A stretch of 64,000 bases of DNA from Biscogniauxia marginata. Taxonomy: Eukaryota; Ascomycota; Sordariomycetes; Xylariales; Xylariaceae. The notes below the pieces were generated by a model. It worked only from the letters and a program-made list of their open reading frames with translations, searched no databases and was not told the DNA's origin. The number at the start of each line of letters is the position of its first letter. The stretch's first letter is position 1. This document shows positions 21,597-31,632 of this stretch, one piece after another. Made by a program: the position numbers and the translations under genes. The DNA is taken from NCBI GenBank assembly GCA_022695795.1, contig MU404202.1, positions 1-64,000 of the forward strand. Reading direction: 5' to 3'.

Positions 21597-22357
21597 GGGG
21601 AAATAAGATGAACTTTTAAACGATCGTGTCGCAGGTTTGTGTTGAAATACGGGGCTATAGACCCCTTGTCTCCTGTATCTACATATATAGATGGGCTTCG
21701 CCTATTTACTAAACTTACTTTAAACTAATAAACCGTATACTTGATCTTATTCTTGCATCTTCGTCTTATCTCAATAGTTTGGCATATTCTGACGCTTGAT
21801 AATAGCACCATTAATACGGTGCCGTAGGGGGCTTAGATATGTAATGAAAGACTGGCATATAAGTTACATATCTAAATAACGTTGTGGACTACCAATCTAG
21901 GTAGTGCCCCTATCTTTTCGTATTAACCATAAGGAAATTTAAACTTATTAAAATAATATGAGGTATTATAACAAGAACATAAAGGAGTAAGCATTCGTTT
22001 TTCGTTTTTCTTTTTTCGCTTTAAACGACCTAGGAAGGACATGACTAAACCGAAGCACGGTTGACGGATGAAAGGTTGCTTATAATTAGTTTATCTCTTG
22101 AGACTTTCTATCGTGCTGGCTATTCCACTCGTGAGAATCGTTACTGCGAAATCAAACAAATTACAATTGAATCGTGTGTATAAAAACGATGAAACATGGA
22201 CCTCCACCCTCCCGATATACCAATCATATTCGATATCATTCAATTCGAGAATGATACACAGCACTCGTCAAATCTATCAGCCACCGTAATCAGCACTCGC
22301 AAGGCTGTGCCCCGCCCCTTTTTTGCCTTCCCTCCCCCTAGACACATCACCACGCTC
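21597..22357. other. Intergenic region between converging genes
   Basis: This is the 3' flank of two genes that face each other. It contains one strong inverted repeat (listed separately) and a pyrimidine-rich patch near 22000. Confidence 0.6.
21833..21875. repeat. Perfect 12-bp inverted repeat (hairpin)
   Basis: TTAGATATGTAA at 21833-21844 and its exact reverse complement at 21864-21875 enclose a 19-base loop. It sits about 240 bases after a stop codon. It could be a 3' hairpin in a transcript or the ends of a decayed miniature element. Confidence 0.8.
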
Positions 22358-23005
22358 TTACAACAACATAGCCCCGAGCAGGACAGCTGCGGCCGCAGCC
22401 CCCATGGGCAGCAACGACAGCGTCCCCGGAGCACCAGGGGCTGCGTTATCCGTTGGGACCGCAGAGCTCGAAGCCTGAGAAGCGGCCGAGGACGCGCTGG
22501 CGACCGCCGATGACGCGGAGGCCTGGTCAGAGCCGGTCGCCGTGGAGAGGACGCTCTCGGCGCTCTTGATGGCCTCGCTAGCCGAGGACAGGGCGGCATC
22601 AGCGGCAGTGGCGGCGACGCTGGTCACGCTGTCAACTACCGACGTGGCGACGCTCCCCGCCGAGCTCGCGATCGAGGCTCCGGTGTCCGCCCAGGAGCTG
22701 GCCAGGCTCTCGGCCGAGCTCGCGATCGACTCGCCCGTTTCCGCCCAAGAGCTCGCTTTGCTCTGGGCCGAGCTCACGACGGACTGCCAGTCTTCTCCAT
22801 CTCTCTTGCCGAACTCTGCCGTGACGACGCTCGCATGCTCCTTGGCCGCGTCGGCCACGCCGAGCGCGCCGTCGACCGCGTCCTGCCACGATTGGCGCTC
22901 CTTTAACACAGGCGCCGGCGTGATCATGGGCTGGCGGGGCGCTTGTTGAGCTACGTGAGCTAGGGCCACGCCGGCGGTGAGAAGGCAGGTGGTGATGAGA
23001 TGCAT
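22358..23005 (-). CDS. Ser/Ala-rich GPI-anchored cell-wall protein
   Basis: A single-exon protein of 215 residues. It starts with a signal peptide (MHLITTCLLTAGVALA) and ends with a hydrophobic tail (LLPMGAAAAAVLLGAMLL) after a small-residue region, the layout of GPI-anchored proteins. A Lys-Arg Kex2-like site (FGKRDGED) lies near residue 68. The centre is built from degenerate repeats of the type SWA-[ED]-TG-x-SIASSA, followed by Ser/Ala-rich sequence suited to O-glycosylation. It is likely at the cell surface or in the wall. No enzymatic domain is visible, and repeat number probably varies between strains. Confidence 0.8.
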   Translation of the reverse strand: MHLITTCLLTAGVALAHVAQQAPRQPMITPAPVLKERQSWQDAVDGALGVADAAKEHASVVTAEFGKRDGEDWQSVVSSAQSKASSWAETGESIASSAESLASSWADTGASIASSAGSVATSVVDSVTSVAATAADAALSSASEAIKSAESVLSTATGSDQASASSAVASASSAASQASSSAVPTDNAAPGAPGTLSLLPMGAAAAAVLLGAMLL

Positions 23006-25922
23006 TGCGACTTGGGTTGGTATTGGAAGTGTGGATAAGTCAACAAGTGAAGAAACTATGGCTACAATATCTTGTTATGAGGTTCGATCTTGAGCACTGA
23101 AAGACTGGATTTCGAAGCTACGGGGAACTTGAAATGAATATGTCGAGGATTTTCTATTATATAAATATGCTGCATATCCCTCGGCAGGGATGGGTAAGAC
23201 ATTGGCCTCTGCCTCGTATTACTAACAGGCAAGTCTAAGACTTTCGGGGGCTGGCCGGCGCCCTATCACCACTGCGAAGTGCAACTTTTGGTACGCCATA
23301 TTGCCTCAATCATTACCGCTACGTAATCTGTCTCTTACTCCTGACCCTTTTCCCTTTTTAATTTCTAGTGGTAAATGGAATCAGGCGTACGGAAACCAAG
23401 GTAATTCTAGACGCCCCATTGACGATCTGCAGGCTCTAAGATGAGATCATCTCGACGAGGTGGATACTTACTAGGCGCTCACCGGCCCTTTTATATACCT
23501 TAGGTCAGCTCCGACTTCGAAACAGATGCGTAGACTTGGATTCGGCTGAAGTCCGCCAAGCGCGTAGTCCGGACCGCCCCCTAGCCGTAGCGACTACCTG
23601 CAGACCCGTTGTAACTCTTCTTTTGTTTTGCTGTTTCGCCGAAGCCACAAACTCTGCCCTGGGTTCCTAGTCAATTCTAGTGCGGAAGCATGACGACGAC
23701 TGAGGTGTCTCCCCACGTCAAATGACTCGAAACTCCTCGTTCGACTGGAAAGTAAAGCTCACTAGGCAGATGATGTGCCTGTTACGTAATAAACGTGTAG
23801 ATAGCTGGTGTATTATTTAGCTACACAAATTATGTAGCATAGAGTCAGGCCTTGTATAACCTTATATAGGACATATTCACGACTATTATAGTATAAAAGG
23901 ACTACTTACCGGGCTTGTATTGACCATAGCCCCTCTGGGATCGATGTATTAGGAATGGTATCAGAAATGGTACTATTCAGCCTGTTCGGACGACGGCGTC
24001 GAAGCATATCCCGCGTAGCCAACTCGCGTGTGTTATCATATCGGGTATAGGAGTCATAGCTTGGTGGTTGTGATCGAACAAACTACTCGATCATAGAAAG
24101 TGTAGTGTAATACCGACAGGTCCAGCCAAGATAATCTTTCTTCTGCAAGTCGAGCAACGAGCCTGGATCGCCAATAAGTTCTGGCTTGTAGAACTATTAA
24201 GTTCCTGGTAACCTTTAGCCCATTCATTGTGGTTATTAGTGGTACCAACCGGACCTCTTCATGGTCCGAGTTCACCCGAGTCGCATGAACGGAATCACAT
24301 GAGTGCGCCCATTGGTGGCATTATCTAGTGATTGGGCCATTTTGCTGATTGTTTGAACTTCCTGGTATATCGGGTGTCGATTGGGCATGGGTGAGATTTT
24401 CCCATGGGTGAACCTTACTATTTAACCACTTTGTCCTTCCTTTATAATAAGGTAGTTTTGATTAGAAATTGTCGTAAAAAGTCTTATACCACCACTGGCT
24501 TGATAAACTGCATTTCAGGTATTAACCTAATGACTGTTGTGGAAACAATCCTCGGCAACCTTGTCTAGACTCGATGAGCTGTAGACGAACCTGTTAGCCA
24601 AAGTTGTAACAGAGATATGATGATTGATATCAACTCTATATATATATCCTAATGATATGTAAGCTACGATAGGCAGTCGACGCATTATCATTCCACATCA
24701 CTCGGTTCTAGGTAAGCTATCCACCGGACAACCCATGTTGTCCTATTCAAGGAAAGTTAATATGTAATAGTCTTGCACACCCATCCAATGTTGGTGAGCT
24801 TTCGGCGTTAAGCATTTCCTAATATCAGCATAGTAGGTACTACTTATTCGTTTAGTTCTCCACCGTAATGTATATATCTTGATTAAATCCTTGACGTAGT
24901 GTAATTTCATTGTCTTCATCTTCAACTTATCGCTGTTTCTTTAGATACAATGTTCCTAGTTCTAATAATAAAAATGTAGAAGAATAATTTTCATAGAATT
25001 ATTAAAAAACGGAGCTGGTATAGTCCTAAAGAAGCTATACTAAAACTTTTGAGATGTCCTCGTGAAAAGCTTTGACAAGAATATCACTCATGATATATTG
25101 TTGAAAACAGTGTACAAAAAGGTTATTTTTAGTGCTGACATGCAACATATTAATTAGGACTTGTGTCTAGAACTTGATTCGTAGGGCTATACTCCAGAAA
25201 ACCGAACATTTAATATCCAACACGCCGGTCACGAATGACATCTCGTTTCTTTACCCCATTCCAAGGTAGTAAATATTAGATATTAGAAATCCTAGTAACT
25301 GTAGCTCGGATGTTTGGGCAAAACTGTACGGAATAGGTTATCAGGCTGTTCAGCTAGCCTCTAGACCAACATCTCCCCTAAAACGTCGCGACTATGCCAT
25401 CTTCAGTACCTATCAGTTAATCTGGTAGACTTTGATCGTCTGTCGATAAGATAATTCTTGGAAGTAAAACGAAGGGAAAATTGAGATGCCGGTGACAGCT
25501 TTTATTTGACGAGGTTGAACAAATGCAGGGCTTGGATCCTTTTATAGAAGTCCTCTAGGCACAGCCACATTCGTATTATACTCATGATTCCCTAACAAGG
25601 TCAAAATTTCTAAATGGTAGTACTAATATCGTGATTGTGCAACAGCCTGTCTCATGTAAAGACAATATATGGGCCATTTGAATGATCTAGATAGACGAGG
25701 ACAAGCCTTCCTAAGGATTGTTGCAATTGCCCGCAACTTGCTTACTGCTGCTGCACCATCATCTTCGCCGAACACTTCTCCAGCCGCCCCTCCTAGTCTT
25801 CCATTCTTCTGGATTGTGGCGAAGAAAACAAAAGCTTGATTAATTACTGCTAGAAAGCGTATCATAACTTCATAGTACTTAAAGAACGGACATCCGCGGG
25901 CTCGCCATGTCAGCTCGCAGCT
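23006..25922. other. Gene-poor AT-rich region
   Basis: These 2.9 kb lack a supportable gene. The interval 23.7-25.6 kb is AT-rich with many stops in all frames, as expected of old, mutated repeats. A few codons near 25.05-25.11 kb resemble the end of a copia-type polyprotein, but too little remains to call it. A minus-strand frame of 80 codons at 25623-25865 has no known relative. Confidence 0.5.
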
Positions 25923-26595
25923 ATGGCCTCGCCAGTAAACGTATACTCCTACAACTCGTTAGAGGTCGACACCCGCGCACAGAACCTGAATGACTATCCT
26001 TAGGTCGCGATTGCCAACGACTCTGAAGTCAATACCCAACCATACGCCAGTGAAAGTTACCCAGAGCCGGTATATCCCCTGAACCACGAAGAGGCAAAGA
26101 GGAGCCCCATCACCGGAGAGGCGGCATCAGGGGCTACCGAACCCAGAATATGTGGGCTGCGCCGGAAAATCTTCTGGAACGTCCTCGTCGCCGCAATCGT
26201 GGTTGTTGTCTGTGTCGTTGCGGGAGTGCCTGCCGGCGTACTAGCGACACGGTCGCGAGGCACGGCAGAAGATGGGCTGGAACGAACATGACTCGGATAA
26301 TCCAAACCCTGTTGTGAACCAAATCCTGACTGTCGATCCTGAGGTCAAAGATGGCGTCCAGTTGACGTATTACGGAAGCGATTGGAACAAGGTTCAAACT
26401 GAAGTCACGGACTTGGCCGACTGTGCAACGATGAGATCAATGGCCGTGAATAGGGCTCAGAGATTATATTGCCTCGTTGAGAGCCGTAACGGCGTTGAGT
26501 TGGTGGAATGGGCATGGAAGGGCGACCCTTGGGGTGATGTGACTACGTATACGTCTTGGGAGCGGATTGGGACGATGGACACGACTGTAACATGA
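25923..26595 (+). pseudogene. Broken membrane-anchored fungal lectin-like gene
   Basis: The frame starting MASPVNVYSYNSLEVDTRAQ runs to an in-frame TAG at codon 27 (26001). It continues as ordinary protein sequence: an RICGLRRKIFWNVL stretch, then a single membrane helix rich in Val and Ala, ending at a TGA at 26289-26291. A second piece, in a different frame from about 26287 to 26595, encodes the C-terminal end of a fucose-lectin-like beta-propeller (QLTYYGSDWNKVQTEV, then RAQRLYCLVES and WAWKGDPWGDVTTY). Intact fungal relatives have this order, cytosolic tail, helix, propeller, but with far more propeller sequence between. The gene therefore appears to carry a nonsense mutation, a large internal deletion and a frame change. 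No intron can rescue it, since the two pieces abut. Confidence 0.7.
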
Positions 26596-26849
26596 CGAAA
26601 GATATCATTTAATGTTTGGATTTCAAAAACAGCGACAGCGGAAACGAGATAAATGTTTGGTATACGAAATTCCATGAACTAAAACTTAAAAATGGCGAGT
26701 TACAAATAAAAAACGCGGCCTGAGCAATATTCGATAGACTAATCAAGCAATAGAGGATGATACGTGTACGCCCTTAGTTACTAATTCAAACCTTCCGAGG
26801 AAAACACTGCAGGAGGACTATCTTGCTGGCTACCTAGACAGCCATCATG

Positions 26850-28452
26850 CTATACAGATGCTTTGGCTTCATGGAGCCTCACTTGAACACCAGTGCCAGA
26901 TCGATTTTCAATGGCATGATGAAGACGGACCTTGCCATCACCCTCTTCCATGTTCTCGATACGGTCGTACTTCTGGCAGAACCGTGAGATGACATAGCTC
27001 ACCTCCTGACGTCCAAATTGCTCTGTTGGAGGATATATATATTAGCATTAATTATCACTTCATGAATGATAGTTGAGGGGATGACTCACGGCCTAAGCAC
27101 TTCCTAGCGCCCGCACCAAAAGGGATGAACTCCCAACCTGGACGATGCGTTTCCCATCTCTCGGGACGGAAATCTTCGACGTCTGCGCCCCAGATATCCT
27201 CCCGGTGCTGCATGGCGTACAGTGGGATGAGGACCTGAGTACCCTCAGGGATGAAGACCTTCGAGCTCCCGTCGGGCCCTCCTCCTCTCGGGAGTGTGGT
27301 GTCCCTCAGCGCAATGCGCTCATTTAGGGGGATAACGGTCACGACACGCAACGTCTCGTTGATGATCCACTGGAGATAGTTCACCTGGTAGAGGGACCGG
27401 AAGTCGGCCTGTTGAGTGCCAAAACGCTCAAGGATAATCTTTCGTAGTTTAGCGAAGACAACCGGGTGTCGGGCGAGGAAATACACGACCCATCCGAGTA
27501 GACAGCCTGTGGTGTCGCGGCCCGCAATCAAGACGTGCAGCGTCTCGTTCCGTAGTCGCTTCGGATCCTGTGTCTCCTTGGCAAGTTCATCGAGGAGACT
27601 GAAGCGAGGGGCCTTCTCTGGATCTACGTTCGACTTCTCGGGAGGCTGAGCTAGACGGTCGGCAACTATCGAATCGACGAATTCATGAATGGTTTTACAA
27701 TGCTCTTTGAACTCCTTACTGTTGAGCAGCCAGTAGAACTTAGCGAGCGCGCCCCGCTTGTCTATCCAGACCTTGGCCTCGTTGAAATGTCGACTCATGT
27801 CTTTGACATCACCGTCCTGTTTGAGCGAGTTGGTTGACTGACCGAATATGAATTCAGTCGCTGTGTCGAGGGTGAATTTAAAGAACAATGGAGCAAGGTC
27901 GACTTTCTCCGTCCACCTGGTAGAGGCGTCTACGGATAGTTGTTTCCAAAGGTCCTCCAGATGAGACTCTTCTAGGGTAGGATCACTGATCATCTCCCTC
28001 GCGAATTGTGGTCGCAGTAGTGCGCGGCTGTGCTTCCAAGTGTCGCCTCTGCTGGTGAAAATACCCTTTCCAAGCAGCGGCATCCAGCTGAGCTGTCGCG
28101 TATGACTGATATCGAAGTCAGGACTGCCAAATAGAACTCTAGCATTCTCTGGGTCGCGCGTGACGATGATCTCATAGTCAAGAATGGGAAGTTTTATCGT
28201 GTGGCAGTCAGGCGATATACTGTTCATCTTCTCAACTACGTATTGAGGGCCGCGGTCTTCTTTCGTGGCCTTCATCGACTCTCTCAGGATTGAATTGCCA
28301 ATGAGGTTCGTGTTGCGCATTACTAGTGGTGACGAGCACCCCAATGCGGCAGCCTTTGCATTGTTGCGGCGTCTCTTCAGCTTTGATCTGACAATCATCC
28401 ATGCTAGGAGGACAAAAATGAGAGTAAGCCCACTGAGAGCATGTCTATGCAT
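26850..28452 (-). CDS. Cytochrome P450, CYP52-like
   Basis: Two exons, 28452-27090 and 27022-26850, give 511 residues. The intron (gtgagt donor, ccaacag acceptor) splits the heme-binding loop; splicing yields FGAGARKCLGQQFGRQE with heme-ligand Cys452, while unspliced sequence breaks off right after it. Other marks are the I-helix AGRDTTG (about 309-315), NETLR for ExxR, and FRPERWE. The N-terminal membrane anchor (LSGLTLIFVLLAWMIV) follows the chosen start, MHRHAL; an upstream ATG at 28629 would add 59 unlikely residues. Members of the CYP52 group hydroxylate alkanes or the omega end of fatty acids at the endoplasmic reticulum. The substrate here is inferred from family only. Confidence 0.9.
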
Positions 28453-29905
28453 GTTGGCAATCGAGGAGGAGCCTTCACAAGTTCGTATTGTTCCAATTGT
28501 AGCGAATGATAAGAAGTATTGGTGGTAGGTGATAGGCAATGACATAAAAAAGATAAGAAGAGTACGGTACGAAGTGTTCGATGTAATGTGAGTAGAAATG
28601 GCTGTGATATTGAGACGGGTTAGAATCACGTCCGTACTAGTATGTATGCTAAATTACGGGGTACATCAAATAGCCACCTCCATAGCGTTCTCGGAAGCAA
28701 CCAACTAATTCTAAGGGCGGATAGCAATACATGTAGCTAACACATCCTTGTGCATTGATAGTCTTCCACATTGGTGGAATGAAAAGTCTCACGTCTGGTT
28801 GGAGTAGCTACTTTGTCTCGGTCAGCTGAATAATATCCATCGAGAAGATACATCAGCCCCTGGTTGGACACACTCACTAATCGGATAGCCACATGAATAC
28901 AACATATAGTAGTGTAATAACAAGCATCTCGGCTGGTGTTTGAATTACAACAAAACCGAATTTATCTGGGTATACATAATAACTAATACTTTTATATGCA
29001 AATTTGAGAGAGATTCTGTTCATGTGTTAGACGTGCAGGTAGTTCGTTGATAAATCATATGTGTAATGCCGAACACCTCGTAACCTTAGACCCTTGAATA
29101 GACATAAGGGTACCTAGGTAAGAGAGCTCATGACTAATTGTAACTAGCAATCAATAGGATGATTTAGAAATGTACATGTTTGGATTTTCTTTTTCTTTTC
29201 TTTCTTCTCTTTTTTGTACTGAGTTTCAATTAATGGCCCATTTACACGATAGTTTCTGATTACCTAGGGGATGCCACCTAACTGTCATGCGAACTTTGCA
29301 TCCATGTCTCGTAAGAGTCGCGTTGGCGGCTGACTAAACTTGGTAAACACTTCCTAAAACGCATATGTGCTTTTTTAGGGGCGTATTCCGAATGTTCCGC
29401 TTTCTAAGGTGATATATCCATGCAGCTGGAGATTTGGTGGCTTGTAAATAGTGCTAGAGCAGACGCTATGTTTAGGATAATTGACCTTCCGCTGTGGGTC
29501 TTGGATTGAGAATAATAGTTTTTCTAGTGGATATCTGTTCTTACTGGGAGACGAGAGAGTCCAGATCAGACCGACGTGGATGAAGGCAGAGGTTCAGTTC
29601 TATTGGTGGCTGCATCTATAGTCCATGATGTTGTTAGCTTACCACACACAATGTATTGTCCAGGGAAACCAAGACAACATAATGTTAAGCTTGGCAGGGA
29701 TGAATTCACGAACAGTAGCCACAGGCTGCCCCTCATTGGAGATATAAGGATCGATATCGACCCCCTGAATTCCTCGATATCCCTCTTAGAACAAACCAGT
29801 CTTGTACTCTATCCCTCAATCCCTTTTCTGTCACTAATACACACTCTCTTTTACATACTATTGACTGCGGAATATTTCCCAGTTTTCACACTCGTTTGTC
29901 TCAAG
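28453..29905. other. Divergent intergenic region
   Basis: These 1.45 kb lie between the P450 (minus) and the modular secreted protein (plus). The stretch carries a pyrimidine tract at about 29180-29216 and one TACCTAGGTA copy. The long open frame before 29906 is read as 5' untranslated sequence. Confidence 0.55.
29111..29120. repeat. TACCTAGGTA palindrome, copy 3
   Basis: A perfect intergenic copy between two divergent genes. Confidence 0.85.
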
Positions 29906-30973
29906 ATGCACGTCTCCCACCTTGTTCTCTCCTTCATTGGCGTTGCCCATGGTCTACCGGTGTCTATCGCAGAGCCTCGTGGCCTCATTGACATCAGCCC
30001 TAGCGTCAAGCCTAATCTCGGGCTGAGTAACGATAATTCTTGCACTGGAATAGGAATATCGGTCTGTGATCCGATAAATGTTGGAGGGATCCAGAACTCT
30101 AACAATCACGACGATGATGAATCCCCCTCAAACGAGAAGATGGTCTCCGACTCCGAGGACACTGATGCCGAGGACGACGATTCCGATCATGACGATACTA
30201 AGGACTCCAAAGACGATCACCTGATCGACGTGAGCCCAGATGTATCACCCACGCTTGGACTTGAAAACGACAATAGCTGTCTGGGCATTGGCATCTCGGC
30301 CTGTGATCCCATCAACGTGGAGGGTGTACAGAACTCCAACAACGGTGGTAGCAGCTCGAACCCTGCTCCTCAAGAGTACGCCACAACCCAGGAGTACCCT
30401 GCAGAAGGATACCCTACCACCAAAACCTATCCTACCACTGAGGCTTACCCTACCACCGAGGCTTATCCCACTTCTGAAGCCTATCCTACAACCGAGGCGT
30501 ATCACACAACGGTAGCTTATCCTACTACCCAAGCCTATGTCTCCGCCCAAGTGTATCCTACTACTCAAGCCTATCCGACGAAAGTGGCGTATCCCATCAA
30601 AGAAACTGTCACCGTTACGGAAATCCATACTACTACTGAATCCTACACTACTACGGCAACCTATTCTACCACTGTAATGTATACTACAACTCAGGCGTAT
30701 CCCACGATGGAGGCCTACCCCACCCAGGCGGCTTATCCCACTGAGGAATCTTACCCTACTGAGGAAGCTTACCCCACGACAGAGGAAGAATCTCATGACC
30801 ACAGCGACAACGGTTCCGGCACCAAGGACTCCAACAGCGGCTCCCTCATCAACATAAGCCCTGAAATCTCGCCTGACCTTAATCTCAGCAACGAGAACAG
30901 CTGCTTGGGCATCGGAATTAGCGCTTGCGATCCCATCAACGTGAAGGGAGTGCAGAACTCCAACAACAGCTGA
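29906..30973 (+). CDS. Secreted modular protein: three two-cysteine modules and a YPTT-rich tract
   Basis: 355 residues in one exon. The start chosen (MHVSHLVLSFIGVAHG) is a signal peptide; the frame is open 110 codons further upstream, but that sequence has no protein-like character. Three copies of a roughly 41-residue module lie at 27-67, 106-146 and 314-354. Each has the form [ML]ID/N-x-SP-x-[VI]-x-P-x-L-x-L-x-N-[DE]-N-S-C-x-G-I-G-I-S-x-C-D-P-I-N-V-x-G-[VI]-Q-N-S-N-N. The two cysteines are eight residues apart. An acidic Asp/Ser linker (68-105) separates modules 1 and 2, and about 20 imperfect copies of a six-residue Y-P-T-T-x-A unit (about 158-292) separate 2 and 3. No GPI signal follows; the protein ends inside the third module. 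I recognise no named family. It could be a wall or surface-assembly protein. Confidence 0.8.
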   Translation: MHVSHLVLSFIGVAHGLPVSIAEPRGLIDISPSVKPNLGLSNDNSCTGIGISVCDPINVGGIQNSNNHDDDESPSNEKMVSDSEDTDAEDDDSDHDDTKDSKDDHLIDVSPDVSPTLGLENDNSCLGIGISACDPINVEGVQNSNNGGSSSNPAPQEYATTQEYPAEGYPTTKTYPTTEAYPTTEAYPTSEAYPTTEAYHTTVAYPTTQAYVSAQVYPTTQAYPTKVAYPIKETVTVTEIHTTTESYTTTATYSTTVMYTTTQAYPTMEAYPTQAAYPTEESYPTEEAYPTTEEESHDHSDNGSGTKDSNSGSLINISPEISPDLNLSNENSCLGIGISACDPINVKGVQNSNNS

Positions 30974-31632
30974 AGGAGGGGCGAGTGAGTGATTATAGTG
31001 ACGTTGAAGATTTACGATCGGGAACCACCTGCAGACATATGCAGATTGCTGTTTAGGGCTTATATAATTCTTGTATATACATAATTCTTGTCTGCTCCCT
31101 GCAATAGCGGGATGCAATCGTAGTACTCTATAGTACCTTATATTAATAGAAAGCATACGTCTCCCCCATTGATAATAGAATTGCAATTCCTTTCAACCAA
31201 ATAGTTATGAAAATGCTACAAAGTAACAACGGATCATGTTACTCGAGGCCTGGAAAATGTTGAGTTGACAAGACTAAGATCCTCTATAGTGGTAACTTTG
31301 AAGCCTATGTCTTTGTATTTGTAATTTCGTGACGAATACGCGGTCATTGCTCCACCCCCGAGTAGAGGCATGAACGACCGTAAATATCTAAGGTAATGAT
31401 TTTGCTTAATCATTCGAGCTAATACATCTTACAACAGACAAAGTATCATACAGGTATTATCCATAACAAGTCCATACTTGCCTAATTCACGAGTTCTGCG
31501 ACTAGGATCAGAGTTAAGCGAAAATAACAAAATTTATTTTAGGACCATCTTCTATAAACATCATTAAGTATATCGTGAGATTAAGTTTTAACATTAATGC
31601 TTTGATAACCGTGTCATTATGCGATGTTAGCT
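30974..31632. other. Intergenic region between converging genes
   Basis: Joint 3' flank of the modular secreted protein and the MFS gene; AT-rich, with no gene or repeat recognised. Confidence 0.6.

Noticed and set aside
25030..25250. Minus-strand codons resembling the C-terminal end of a copia-type RNase H (S-D-I-L-V-K-A-F)
   Set aside because: Only about eight residues fit, stops surround them, and no integrase, reverse transcriptase or LTR could be found nearby. Too little to call an element.
30245..31186. 313-codon minus-strand frame opposite the modular secreted protein
   Set aside because: It mirrors the YPTT repeat as an antisense repeat and has no independent start or splice context.
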